A stretch of 64,000 nucleotides of DNA. Origin: Persicaria tinctoria. Lineage: Eukaryota; Streptophyta; Magnoliopsida; Caryophyllales; Polygonaceae. The DNA lies in the NCBI GenBank assembly GCA_037127255.1, contig JBANSL010000008.1, forward strand, positions 36,717,373 through 36,781,372, read 5' to 3'. Every line of letters starts with the position of its first letter. Within the stretch, counting starts at the first letter, position 1. The notes beneath the pieces were generated by a model that was not told the origin of the DNA, did no database searches, and saw nothing but the letters and a program-made list of their open reading frames with translations. Made by a program: the position numbers and the translations under genes. This document shows, piece by piece, positions 22,041 through 32,905 of this stretch.

Positions 22041-23240
22041 TGGTAGAATGAACATGAATCAATGTATCCCACAGGAAAATCCCTTCACGCTTCAATATTA
22101 CCAAAAACAACATCATAGCAGGTGAAACCATAAACCAAGCAAACAAATGTCATAGCATGTATTCAGGTGATCAAAGCTTAGAAGTAGATATCATCCAACC
22201 TCACCAGAAATATGTGTTTCACTCATGTGTTTAGGATTTTAGGCACAACTCTCAACTCAAACCAATAATACACTAAGCTCATAGACATTGACCACCATAT
22301 CACCACTTATCTACCAAAATGTCATTACTTGCGGGATAACATAAAGAAAATAAAATGCAACACTTTTTTTTTCTTTTTCTTTGATTTTCTTTTCTCTCCT
22401 TCTTTTTTTTCTTTTTCTTGTCTTGGTGCTTTCCTTACGCGAAGCTCAAACATGGGTGTCATGAATGGCCCCGGTCTATCAACACCTCAACTATAAATAT
22501 GAATATGAAGTCTACTTGAACACCTTTTGACGCAAGTTGCAAACATGGGTGTCATGAATGAACCTGGTTACTCAATGATCAAGCTTTCTTTCCTAGTGGG
22601 TAGTTTTCAACACCTTTTTGCGCGAATCATACCCATGGGTGTCATGCGTAGACCCGGTTACTCAGTGCATCAACCATTGCCACCTTATTCACTAAATATG
22701 CATAAAATTGAATAAAAAAGACTCCAAAATATAAACATACACTCCGCACGCAACAAACATGTGCATTGGTCTTCAAAAATAGATACTGCAGTCAATGCCA
22801 AGAGGTAGCAACACTAGGCGAGTAAATCACACAATTAAGCAAAAGAATTCAAAGTAAGGCCAAACATCCTCACAGGGTCATGTTTTTAGGACTTCAATCA
22901 TACCTTAGCTCAATCATACATGCTCAATTATATTTGCTAGCTCATGCTCCACAAAAATCATTTAGCAATAATAATCAAAACATCCAGAACTCCATGAGAT
23001 TTTTATGATTCATGCTTGAAATTTAAAATAGAGGACAACTAAGCAAGATGGGTATTTGAATAACACATATATATGCAATGCATGCTCTATTTCTAATATT
23101 TTCGAAATTAATTTTTTTTTTTTTTTTTTTTAAATTCCGAAAATTAAACTAAATACAAACTAAACAACAACTTAATTAAACTTAAACATGGTGCAGAAAA
23201 TGAAATATGATCTAACTATATGCACTATATAAATAAAACT
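22041..23240 (-). other. Non-coding 3' region of E copy 1, with triple repeat
   Basis: CATGGGTGTCATG units at 22451, 22544 and 22634 (plus view), matching family D's triple repeat. A long T tract lies at about 23110-23132. No coding region is supported. The equivalent in copy 2 is about 32944-34160. Confidence 0.75.
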
Positions 23241-23281
23241 CCTCTCCCCCACACTTGAAGTTTTCATTGCCCTCAATGAAA
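23241..23281 (-). promoter_or_regulatory. Stem-loop plus internal purine tract, E copy 1
   Basis: TTTCATTG (23262-23269), loop of four, CAATGAAA (23274-23281): a perfect 8-bp stem. On the minus strand AAGTGTGGGGGAGAGG follows. Confidence 0.65.
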
Positions 23282-23425
23282 CATTAAAGACAACAAAAGT
23301 GAACTCATATACTCAGGGTGAAGGAAAAGAAAAAGAAAATAAATCTGAAAAATGTACCTCGGGTTGCCTCCCGAGAAGCGCCTTTGTTTCATGTCGTTGG
23401 CTCGACGTGATGGCCCTTGATCGGC

Positions 23426-25960
23426 CTATGTTCCTCCACCAGGGTCACCAACACCGGTCATTTCATTGACAAATGCAGGCACCCTTGAAAGGTGTAGCTT
23501 CCTGTTCCAGCATTCAGCCATTTCTCTTAGCTCCTCTCCATGAGCTATGCCTGGGGGTTGTCCTGGAATCACATAAGATTGCAATTTGTTAGGAGGTTCA
23601 ATTTTCCATAAACTATGTTCCGTAGTTGTCTCTAACAAATCACGAAAATTATTGTTATGATCAGTATTGTCAGCAATAGGCATATCTAACGAAGTTCCAG
23701 GAGAAAGCTTAGCGTGATTAAAGAGAGAAAATTCTATCTTTCTTCCATCAAACTCCATAGTCAATAGGCCCTCACAACAATCAATTTTCGTTTTCGCAGT
23801 TTTCAGGAATGGCCTTCCCAGTATAATGGGTGTTTCAGGGGTTCCCTGCTCCATATCTAAAACAAAGAAATCAACAGGGAAAAACAAATCATCCACCATA
23901 ACTAAAACATCTTCAACAACGCCTCTTGGCCTGATTTGTGATCGATCAGCAAGTTGCACTGTAACCCCAGTCTCAGTCAGAGGACCCAAACCCAAAGATA
24001 GGTACATGTTATAAGAAATAACATTAATTGAGGCTCCTAGATCTAACATGGCTTGTTTGAATCTAGTATTCCCAATCGCACATGGAATCGTAAACATACC
24101 TGGATCTCCGCATTTTTCAGGCAATTTCCTTTGCAACATAGCAGAAACATTTTCATTCAAGCTTACCTTTTCCTTCTTTTTCAGTCTCTGCTTCCTCTTA
24201 ATGGTGCACAATTCCTTCAAAAATTTAGCATATCTAGGAATGCTCTTAATTAAGCTAAGTAAAGGAATGTTTACCGCACACTTGCCGAATGTCTCGAAGA
24301 TCTCCTTGTCATTCTCATATGTTCGTGTGTCTCTCAAGGCTTCCGGAAAAGGCGGAATGGGCTTTGGAATCTCCATAGGTGCGGGAGAAAAGGAAGAAGA
24401 AGAAAGAGGAAGAGAAGAGAAAGGAGGTAAGGAAGAAGACGTACCAGAAGATGAACTGGCGGCGGGTGAGGTAGCGGCGGGCGCCGCAGCTTGAGCAGCG
24501 GCGGGTGCCGCTGGAATCGTCTCTCTGGCGGCGGGCACCGCAGAGGCTAGCGGCGGGCGCCGCAAAGTTTGCCGCGGGCGCCGCACCTCTGTCACTCCGT
24601 TTTCCCCTTCAAGTATCTCTATTTCTTCGTCCATTATCTCCTCCTCGTCCTTTTGCTTTGTGACAACCAGTTCCTTGCCACTCCTAAGCATTATTGCACT
24701 GACATTCTCCTTAGGATTCTCAACCGTCTGCGATGGAAGCTTACTTGCATCGTTCGCCATCTTCGCACTTAAGACCTGAATGAGCTGACTCATTTGATTC
24801 TCAATATTCGTCATCCGATCTGATTGTTGCTTCTCTAGAGTCGCCATCCGCTCTGACTGTTGTTTATCATTCCTCATGACCAGTCGTGACAGTTTCTGCA
24901 GTGGATCCTCATTATCCCCATTTGACTGCTGCTGACCTCCCTGTCGAGGTTCAAATTGTTGCTGAGGCCTTTCCTGTTGCCCCCCCTGCTGATTGAAAGA
25001 GGCTTGATAGTTCCCATAACCATTACCCTGCTGATAGCCCCTATTGTAGTTGTTGTTGTTGAAATACCCAGGGTTCCCATAATTGCCTTGCATAGGCCTT
25101 TGTTGAGCGAAATTCCCGATGGCATTCAATTCAACATTTGGATCTTGGAAGGTTGAGTACATATCCATAGGGTGAGATGGATCAGTGTAGGACTCACATG
25201 CTTTCAATTGCTGAGATGCTCTGTCTTCCACCAGCTTCTTGAGCATTTCTTTCATCTCTGCCATATCAGTCTGTAATGCAGCCACTGGGGGATCAATAGC
25301 AAGTACACCTCTAGCACGAATGCTCTTGTTGAACTGCCTAGAGCCCTGAGAGAGCTCCTTGAACACTTCCCAAGCTGCGGCAGGCGTCTTATTCAGCATG
25401 TTTCCCCCACAACAAGAGTTCACTGTTTTGCGCTCTCCATCGGTAAGCCCGTTGAACAAGAAGAGAACAAGATCCTTTTGGGCATACCCATGGCATGGGC
25501 AGCTGGCGCAGAGTTTCTTGAAGCGTTCGAAGTACTCGTGTATAGACTCTGTCGCGTACTGCTCAATGCTGCTTATAGACCTTTTCAAAGCGTTCAGCTT
25601 TGTTGCAGGGAAGTACATTTCCAGGAAAACTCTTTTCATCTCGGCCCAAGTGGCGATAGAGTCAGGTGGTAGATAGAAGAACCATTCACTTGCATCATCC
25701 TTCAAAGTGAAGGGGAAGGCTCTTAGCTTGATTTGCTCTTCAGTTACATCCGCTGGTTTCATCCCAACCACCACCCTATGGAATTCAGAAAGATGCTTGT
25801 GGGGGTCCTCCCCACTCAGCCCATGGAATTTTGGTAGAAGATGAACTACCCCAGACTTAAGCTCAAATTTGACCCCTTCTGCTAGCTCGGGGTATTGGAT
25901 TGCCAGGGGTTGCTGTGCCAGATCAGGAGCAGAAAGCTCCTTAAGAGTGCGGATCGCCAT
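23426..25960 (-). CDS. gag-protease polyprotein, family E copy 1
   Basis: 844 codons, intact, with its ATG 106 bases after the PBS. Expected products are capsid and retropepsin-type aspartic protease for virus-like particle assembly. Seen: an Athila-like gag core over roughly residues 40-210 (LPKFHGLSGEDPHKHLSEFH, ASEWFFYLPPDSIATWAEMK); a coiled segment; an N/Q/G-rich stretch (YFNNNNYNRGYQQGNGYGNY) where many gag proteins carry a CCHC knuckle, none being visible; the conserved ENVSAIMLRSGK; an Ala/Pro/Ser-rich linker encoded by GC-rich minisatellite; then protease with LDLGASINVIS (Asp at 640) and IILGRPFL (about 712-719). The ORF ends with no polymerase. The intact frame plus near-identical LTRs suggest recent activity with reverse transcriptase supplied elsewhere. 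Confidence 0.9.
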   Translation of the reverse strand: MAIRTLKELSAPDLAQQPLAIQYPELAEGVKFELKSGVVHLLPKFHGLSGEDPHKHLSEFHRVVVGMKPADVTEEQIKLRAFPFTLKDDASEWFFYLPPDSIATWAEMKRVFLEMYFPATKLNALKRSISSIEQYATESIHEYFERFKKLCASCPCHGYAQKDLVLFLFNGLTDGERKTVNSCCGGNMLNKTPAAAWEVFKELSQGSRQFNKSIRARGVLAIDPPVAALQTDMAEMKEMLKKLVEDRASQQLKACESYTDPSHPMDMYSTFQDPNVELNAIGNFAQQRPMQGNYGNPGYFNNNNYNRGYQQGNGYGNYQASFNQQGGQQERPQQQFEPRQGGQQQSNGDNEDPLQKLSRLVMRNDKQQSERMATLEKQQSDRMTNIENQMSQLIQVLSAKMANDASKLPSQTVENPKENVSAIMLRSGKELVVTKQKDEEEIMDEEIEILEGENGVTEVRRPRQTLRRPPLASAVPAARETIPAAPAAAQAAAPAATSPAASSSSGTSSSLPPFSSLPLSSSSFSPAPMEIPKPIPPFPEALRDTRTYENDKEIFETFGKCAVNIPLLSLIKSIPRYAKFLKELCTIKRKQRLKKKEKVSLNENVSAMLQRKLPEKCGDPGMFTIPCAIGNTRFKQAMLDLGASINVISYNMYLSLGLGPLTETGVTVQLADRSQIRPRGVVEDVLVMVDDLFFPVDFFVLDMEQGTPETPIILGRPFLKTAKTKIDCCEGLLTMEFDGRKIEFSLFNHAKLSPGTSLDMPIADNTDHNNNFRDLLETTTEHSLWKIEPPNKLQSYVIPGQPPGIAHGEELREMAECWNRKLHLSRVPAFVNEMTGVGDPGGGT
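24465..24595 (-). repeat. GC-rich minisatellite inside family E gag-pro linker
   Basis: Repeats of GCGGCGGGCGCCGC type encode the Ala/Pro-rich linker just before the protease. The same composition and palindromic form occur in this element's LTR (21590-21745). Copy 2 carries 21 additional in-frame bases here. Confidence 0.75.
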
Positions 25961-25998
25961 CTCTGCAATGCTTTCTACAGAGAAGAATTAGTAGCACG

Positions 25999-26027
25999 GG
26001 TATGGACCAAGTAAGACGGTCCACACC
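25999..26027 (-). ncRNA. Leader hairpin of E copy 1
   Basis: GGTATGGACC / GGTCCACACC (plus view) form a stem with one mismatch and a 9-base loop, between the PBS and the gag start. It resembles the two leader hairpins of family D. The copy-2 equivalent is at 36932-36960. A packaging or dimerisation role is inference. Confidence 0.55.
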
Positions 26028-26066
26028 AAAATCAACACTAAAAACACACAAGAATTTAATAAAAAT

Positions 26067-26083
26067 CCCCGGCAACGGCGCCA
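26067..26083 (-). promoter_or_regulatory. Primer-binding site, E copy 1
   Basis: Complement TGGCGCCGTTGCCGGGG (tRNA-Asp type), four bases from the 5' LTR. The copy-2 PBS is at 37000-37016. Confidence 0.93.
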
Positions 26084-26087
26084 AATT

Positions 26088-27383
26088 TGACGGAGGGGAA
26101 ACCTGTCGTTGATTCCGCCAAAGAAAACTCAAACCTAAAACTAGTACAGTAATAAGTAAGAGGTCGATCCCACAGGGAAATTTATAACTCTAGTGTGATT
26201 CTAACGTTGATTAAGTAACCAAAGAAGGGGGGTTTTTTATGTGAAAGTTGTAAAGTAAATTAACGAAAGCAGAATAAGTGATTTTGGTTTAAACAATTTA
26301 GAGAAGCAATTCCACCTACAATTTTCCACTTTATCGGATTGAAGCGATCCTTGTAACTTCTTCTCGTCCTATTACGTTTCCTATGAACGCCCTTGTCCCG
26401 ACCTAATATAGTTACTAGTCCAATCAGTCCTAGAAACCCTTATCAATCGAACAGTCCCTAAAGAAGGATTTAACCCAATTGATAGCTTTAAGTTCAGAGA
26501 TTAGCCAAGGTATTTGCAGTCCCTAAAGAAGGATTTAACAACACATTCAACTTCCTACTCATTCAATTAGTTCAATCAGCCCTAAAGGAACAAGTTTGCC
26601 ACTTAGGTTAAGGTTCACAATCAGGAATCTACAAAACCTTAGCGATTGAATTGATCTAACGAGTTGGCCAGACAAGATAGAACAAAACAATAATTAATTA
26701 AGCACGAAGAAGTTGAAGCATTCACAAATAGGAAATAAGGAACAAGAATTAGAAACTCACAATCAATCCGAATAAAGCTTCAAATTGCAGGCAGAATAGA
26801 TGAGTTTAGTTCCTCATGGAAAACATAGCTCCAAATCTCTAAAAAGTCTCCTGGTTGAATGAATAGAATGAATGGTTATGAATGATAAAGAAAAATAACA
26901 TAAAAGGCCTAAAACAAACATCCAAAGTCGGCCTCAAAGGAAACAATTAGAAACTAGGGTTTTTGGGTAACAAAACGGCGCGCGACAGTAACGTGCGGCG
27001 GCCGCGGCAAGACTTGCGGCGCCCGCCGCACATGCCTCCCCAGCTACCCGCTGCGGCGGCCACTGCGGCGCCCGCGGCAATGCCTGCGGCGGCCGCGGCT
27101 TCTCCTTTTTGCCGTGGTCTTGGCTCCTTTTTGCGGGCTTTTCTTCTCGTCTTGCCTTGCTTCTTTCTTCCTTGTTCCTTTCCATATATCTTGTGTTCCT
27201 CTTGAGACATTGCATCTCCCCACGTATGTTCCGATTCGATCTGCGAGATAAACACAAAATTGCGCAGAATCCGAACTTTTCTAAAATAAACACAAGATGC
27301 AAATTAACAATAAAGCAAGCAAGAAATGCAACCTAAACTAAACTAAAACTATCTATAATGCCTATCTAAAATATGCATTATCA
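26088..27383 (-). repeat. 5' LTR of E copy 1
   Basis: 1296 bp, the same length as the 3' LTR. Visible differences are a G/T shift near 26226, G/A in the GCGCG(G/A)CAG tract, T/C in TTTTTG(T/C)GGG and T/C in AGAAT(C/T)(T/C)GAAC. Confidence 0.93.
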
Positions 27384-27388
27384 CCAAC

Positions 27389-28255
27389 CTTCTCATCATT
27401 GCAGAGGATATCAGTTCTTTGCTCAGGAGCCACATGAATCAGCTCCGGACTTTGTTCCTTGATAGGCGAGCTCGGGACAATCTTATCGAACGAAGGAGAC
27501 AACAAATCAAATGGAATCTCATGTGTCGACTCATGACACTCCATGTACAGAAGCACTGTACTCTCCTCTTCATCACTAAAGAAATTGTCATCATCTGCAA
27601 ACATATCCTCCTCCGCCAAAACATTGTCATGCTCATAGCTCAAGGGTATGGGAGGTAGCGGAGTAGACTCAGATGAACTCAATGAGGGAGGAATAGGAAG
27701 CACGCAATAACCTTCATCTTCATGACTTTCTGAGCTTCCCTTAGGTGTGACAAACAGGTCATTGCCACTCCCTAGGGTGTTCGTGGTGAGGCTCTCTATC
27801 AGGTTAACCACCGGTTGAGACGGTAGTTCACCTGCTTCACAAGTTGGTATCTCATTCCCCACTTGGACCATTCGAAGCACTCGTTCATCTAGTTCAGCGA
27901 TCTGCTGACACAATTGCTCATTCTCCACGTAAGAGACCTTGAATAGATCATCCGATGGTGCGTCAAAGTAATCCATTGGTTGAGGTTCCAGTGCAAATGA
28001 CACTTCCTGCAAGGCCTGATGACCCTTGTAGCAGATAAGATCCCAAATTCCCATCAAACCTAACCTTGCTAGACTTCCTCCGCTCATATATATAGCACGT
28101 GCCTTTGTCTCAGCAGTCATTCCATCTACAACGCAGACAACCATATCTCGCAAACTATCATGGAAACCCCGCACATTGCGGATGTCCACAAACCTCTGCA
28201 ACCTAGTGAGATATAGGTGAAAATTTTCACCTTCGAACTGCGATAATCTCAACAT
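27389..28255 (-). pseudogene. D-family ORF, N-terminal part, unit 1
   Basis: About 290 codons from the ATG at 28255 to the E insertion point. It contains FEGENFHLYLTRLQRFV and MSGGSLARLGLMGIWDL (faintly gag-like) and the acidic FADDDNFFSDEEE stretch. Intact except for the insertion; the remainder is at 20488-20706. Confidence 0.85.
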
Positions 28256-28277
28256 GTTAAACTGTTAGTAGCATATG

Positions 28278-28307
28278 TGTTGTGAACCGTAAGATAGGTT
28301 CACAACA
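28278..28307 (-). ncRNA. Leader hairpin 1 of D unit 1
   Basis: TGTTGTGAACC (28278-28288), 8-base loop, GGTTCACAACA (28297-28307): a perfect 11-bp stem between PBS and ORF. Repeated at 39211-39240 and 43411-43440. Confidence 0.65.
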
Positions 28308-28354
28308 AAAGTTAGTAGCTAAATTAACACACAAGACAAACAACAGTAGCACGA

Positions 28355-28380
28355 GTGCGAACCATGCAAGAGGTTCGCAC
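28355..28380 (-). ncRNA. Leader hairpin 2 of D unit 1
   Basis: GTGCGAACC (28355-28363), 8-base loop, GGTTCGCAC (28372-28380): a perfect 9-bp stem. Repeated at 39288-39313 and 43488-43513. Its stem tip and loop resemble hairpin 1, so the two look like divergent copies. Confidence 0.65.
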
Positions 28381-28423
28381 CCAAACAGGTAATAAGACAA
28401 ACAAGAACAACGATTAACCGTTT

Positions 28424-28440
28424 CCCCGGCAACGGCGCCA
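28424..28440 (-). promoter_or_regulatory. Primer-binding site, D unit 1
   Basis: Complement TGGCGCCGTTGCCGGGG, four bases from the LTR at 28445. Identical sites are at 39357-39373 and 43557-43573. Confidence 0.93.
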
Positions 28441-28444
28441 AATT

Positions 28445-30000
28445 TGACAGGCCTAAGGTCGTTATGCCAAATCAAAGTAAATTCCTAAGATGCAAACTAT
28501 AACAAGTATAGTAGGTAAGTTAGGGTCGAACCCACAGGGAAACAGAATCAATTGTAAGAGCAAGTATAATTACCCAAAAGTAACCGATTCAAGGGGGAGT
28601 TTTGTGTGTAAGCGATGGTATTGACAGAACAAGTTGCAATAAGAGGTTGTGAATATATGATGGAAAAGTATCACACCCGGTAATTATCCGCACAACAATT
28701 GAGATGGTTCATCATCGCATTCTATGAATCTCAAGTTCTAATGTCCAGTAATTGTTCTCAATTCAGATCGTGTAATAGCTTTTAGTCCTACCAGTCCTAA
28801 AAGCACTTATCACCAAATTACAAGGGAAAACCTTCACCGAATAATAAAGCGATAGCATTCAAGCATGAATTATAATGAGATACAAGCAATTCCAACAACC
28901 CGTTAAAATAGCTTGCAATCGAATCTCCTTCACAATCTACCACAAGCAACCCGCGTATGGTGATTGTGTTTGCTACAATGAATCTACAACCCCAAACCTG
29001 GAATTGGAAACCCTAGCAATATGACTAGTATCGATAAACCTAGGTGATCAATCCAGATTAACCAATAATAAGCAATCAAGCAATAAACTCAGGAGATCGA
29101 AACAATTAACAAAGGACAAACAAGAGTAGAATACTCACAACCAAATCAATTGAAGGCTTCAAAGAACCAAGTGTAACAAAGGAGAGTTAGTTCTCCATAG
29201 GGTTTGTGAGATGAACAAAAGGGAAAATACGTCTCTGGAAAATAACCTAATTCTCTCCTACTGCCTTCTCGGCCTATATAACCTTATAAAATCGGGTTTA
29301 ACATCCCGTAAAAATATAATATTAAAACTAATAAGATAAGGAAAATCGGATAAGAATCCGTCTTCAGGGACCGACGCGGGCGCGTCAGATGTCAGCGCGG
29401 GCGCGCCAGCCTTCGACTTGCTTCTTCTGTCTGGTGAATCGACGCGGCCACTTCCTCCTAGCAGCGTGGTTGCGTCGGGTAGCAGCGCGGGCGCGTCGAG
29501 TGCAGCGCGGGCGCTCCAGATAGCAGCGCGGGCGCGCCAGATAGCAGCGCGGGCCCTGCATTGGTTTTTTCCGAACATTCCGTCTCGAATTAGCTTTCGA
29601 CGTAAACATGAAAGTTGTAGCTCTCTGAAAGAGCTTTCCAACGCATGGTCATAATAGTCGATCGGACAACCGAGGCCTCCAGAAAGTGCAAAACAAGTTC
29701 AGCATGTCTGGCGACAATTTCTGCAGACTTGTTCTTCGTTTAGGTTCGCTTCTTCTTCTCAGGACCTCTTGAGATCTTCATGTAAGCTTCTTCGATCAAC
29801 TAGACATTCTCATCAAATGCGTTATCAACTCATGTCTTCTCCTCGGATCTACCATTACCTAAAATAATCAATAAAAGCGTGTAGATTCCGACTCCGACAA
29901 CATAGAGAACTAATATGCAAATCATGCTTAATCCATCCATGAAATGCGTCTTAACTAAGCTAAATGCAACCTATTATGCCTACCTAAATGCATGCTATCA
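28445..30000 (-). repeat. Family D LTR 2 (shared by units 1 and 2)
   Basis: 1556 bp. It serves as 5' LTR of unit 1 and 3' LTR of unit 2: directly beyond 30000 comes the purine tract and 3' non-coding region of another internal domain, with no target duplication between them. Confidence 0.93.
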
Positions 30001-31390
30001 AACTCCCCCACACTTAACCTTTGCTTGTCCTCAAGCAATGATAGAATGAACATGAATCAACACATCCCACAGGAAATCCCTTCAAGTTTCAACCTCATCA
30101 AAAAGCAACATCATAGCAGGTGAAAACATAAACCAAGCAAACAAACGTCATAGCATGTATTCCAGTGATCAAAGCTTAGAAGTAGACATTATCCAACCTC
30201 GCTAGAATTGTGTTTTCCACTCATGTGTTTTGGCTTTAAGATACAACTCTCAACTCAAACCATTCATGCACTAAACTCATAGACATTGACCACCATATCA
30301 CCAATTCTCTACCGAAATTTCATTACTTGCGGGGCACAATAAAGAAAATAAAATGCAACAATTGTTTTTTTGTTCTTTTCTTTTCTCTTTTTTTTCTTTT
30401 TCTTGTCTTGGTACTTTCCTTACGCGAAGCGCAGACATGGGTGTCATGAATGGCCCCGGTCTATCAACACCTCAACTATTAATATGAAGTCCACTTGAAC
30501 ACCTTTTGACGCAAATTGCAAACATGGGTGTCATGAATGAACCTGGTTACTCAATGGTCAAGCTTCTTTCCTAGTGGATAGTTTTCAACACCTTTTTGCG
30601 CGAATCATACCCATGGGTGTCATGCATAGATCCGGTTACTAAGTGCATTAACCATTGCCACCTTATTCACTAAATATTCATAAAATTAAATAAAAAGAGT
30701 CAAAATATAAACATAAACTCCGCAAGCAACAAACATGTGCATCGGTCTTTAAAAATAGATACCGCAGTCAATACCAAGAGGTAGCAACACTAGGCGAGTA
30801 ATTCACACAATTGAGCAAAAGAATTCAAATAAGGCCAAACATTCTCACATAGTCATGTTTTTAGGACTTCAATCATACTTTAGCTCAATCATACATGCTC
30901 AATTACATTCGCTAGCTCATGTTCCACAAAAATCAAATATAGATAGTAATCAAAGCATCCAGAACTCCATGGGATTTTTATGAATCATGCTTGAAATTTA
31001 AAATAGAGGACAAACTAAGCCAGATGGGTATTTGAATAACACATATGTATGCAATGCGTGCTCTATTTTTGGATTTCTGAATTTTGAAATTTTTTTTTTT
31101 TAAATACGAAAATAAACAAAATTTAATAAAAATGATTACAAAAATTAAACATGATGCATAAATTTAAATATGATCTCCTATATGCACTATATATAGAGAA
31201 TTCCTCTCCCCCACACTTAAATTTTTCATTGTCCTTAATGAAAAAATAAAGACAACAAAAATAGATCAAATATAATCAGGGTGAAGGAAAAGAAAAAGGA
31301 AAAAGAAAGAAAAACTTACCTCGGGTTGCCTCCCAAGCAGCGCCTTTGTTTCATGTCGCTGGCTCGACATTTTAGTTGTCCATTTAAGAC
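30001..31390 (-). other. Non-coding 3' region of D unit 2
   Basis: Near-identical copy of 19100-20487, with the terminal stem-loop at 30021-30038, triple repeat (about 30420-30640) and internal stem-loop (31222-31244). No coding region is supported. Confidence 0.8.
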
Positions 31391-31609
31391 TCATTCAGAC
31401 ATCGTCAGTGCCCTCAGCAGCAAATCAAACTCTTGTGCACACCATCTAGGTAAGCGGGCACTACATACGAATAAGTTGAAGTCAAAGTATGTCCTCAACT
31501 CCTCATATGTCCGAGTGTGAATCTCCGCCGCGGGTATGTAGAACCACCAATTCAGTTCCATTGGTGGTATATCGAAGTAATGAGCCCAAGGGTCGACATA
31601 ATCACCAAC
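31391..31609 (-). pseudogene. D-family ORF, C-terminal part, unit 2
   Basis: Same content and same break point as 20488-20706; the remainder lies at 38322-39188 beyond E copy 2. Confidence 0.85.
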
Positions 31610-32905
31610 TGACGGAGGGGAAACCTGTCGTTGATTCCGCCAAAGAAAACTCAAACCTAAAACTAGTACAGTAATAAGTAAGAGGTCGATCCCACAGGGA
31701 AATTTATAACTCTAGTGTGATTCTAACGTTGATTAAGTAACCAAAGAAGGGGGTTTTTTTATGTGAAAGTTGTAAAGTAAATTAACGAAAGCAGAATAAG
31801 TGATTTTGGTTTAAACAATTTAGAGAAGCAATTCCACCTACAATTTTCCACTTTATCGGATTGAAGCGATCCTTGTAACTTCTTCTCGTCCTATTACGTT
31901 TCCTATGAACGCCCTTGTCCCGACCTAATATAGTTACTAGTCCAATCAGTCCTAGAAACCCTTATCAATCGAACAGTCCCTAAAGAAGGATTTAACCCAA
32001 TTGATAGCTTTAAGTTCAGAGATTAGCCAAGGTATTTGCAGTCCCTAAAGAAGGATTTAACAACACATTCAACTTCCTACTCATTCAATTAGTTCAATCA
32101 GCCCTAAAGGAACAAGTTTGCCACTTAGGTTAAGGTTCACAATCAGGAATCTACAAAACCTTAGCGATTGAATTGATCTAACGAGTTGGCCAGACAAGAT
32201 AGAACAAAACAATAATTAATTAAGCACGAAGAAGTTGAAGCATTCACAAATAGGAAATAAGGAACAAGAATTAGAAACTCACAATCAATCCGAATAAAGC
32301 TTCAAATTGCAGGCAGAATAGATGAGTTTAGTTCCTCATGGAAAACATAGCTCCAAATCTCTAAAAAGTCTCCTGGTTGAATGAATAGAATGAATGGTTA
32401 TGAATGATAAAGAAAAATAACATAAAAGGCCTAAAACAAACATCCAAAGTCGGCCTCAAAGGAAACAATTAGAAACTAGGGTTTTTGGGTAACAAAACGG
32501 CGCGCGGCAGTAACGTGCGGCGGCCGCGGCAAGACTTGCGGCGCCCGCCGCACATGCCTCCCCAGCTACCCGCTGCGGCGGCCACTGCGGCGCCCGCGGC
32601 AATGCCTGCGGCGGCCGCGGCTTCTCCTTTTTGCCGTGGTCTTGGCTCCTTTTTGCGGGCTTTTCTTCTCGTCTTGCCTTGCTTCTTTCTTCCTTGTTCC
32701 TTTCCATATATCTTGTGTTCCTCTTGAGACATTGCATCTCCCCACGTATGTTCCGATTCGATCTGCGAGATAAACACAAAATTGCGCAGAATCTGAACTT
32801 TTCTAAAATAAACACAAGATGCAAATTAACAATAAAGCAAGCAAGAAATGCAACCTAAACTAAACTAAAACTATCTATAATGCCTATCTAAAATATGCAT
32901 TATCA
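31610..32905 (-). repeat. 3' LTR of E copy 2
   Basis: 1296 bp, plus view TGACGGAGGGG to GCATTATCA. Near-identical to 20707-22002, with its GC-rich palindromic tract at about 32495-32650. Confidence 0.93.

Larger units (their letters stand above)
20707..27383 (-). mobile_element. Family E element, copy 1 (nested in D unit 1)
   Basis: 6677 bp with target duplication CCAAC (20702-20706, 27384-27388). The empty site in D unit 3 (42517-42521) shows a single CCAAC and confirms both ends. Order on the minus strand: 5' LTR (27383-26088), PBS (26083-26067), leader hairpin, gag-protease ORF (25960-23426), non-coding region, purine tract, 3' LTR (22002-20707). Both LTRs are 1296 bp with only about four visible differences, so the insertion is recent. 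There is no polymerase or integrase. Confidence 0.95.

Noticed and set aside
24048..24494. 148-codon plus-strand ORF across family E gag-pro
   Set aside because: Antisense to the linker and protease, which have convincing motifs on the minus strand.
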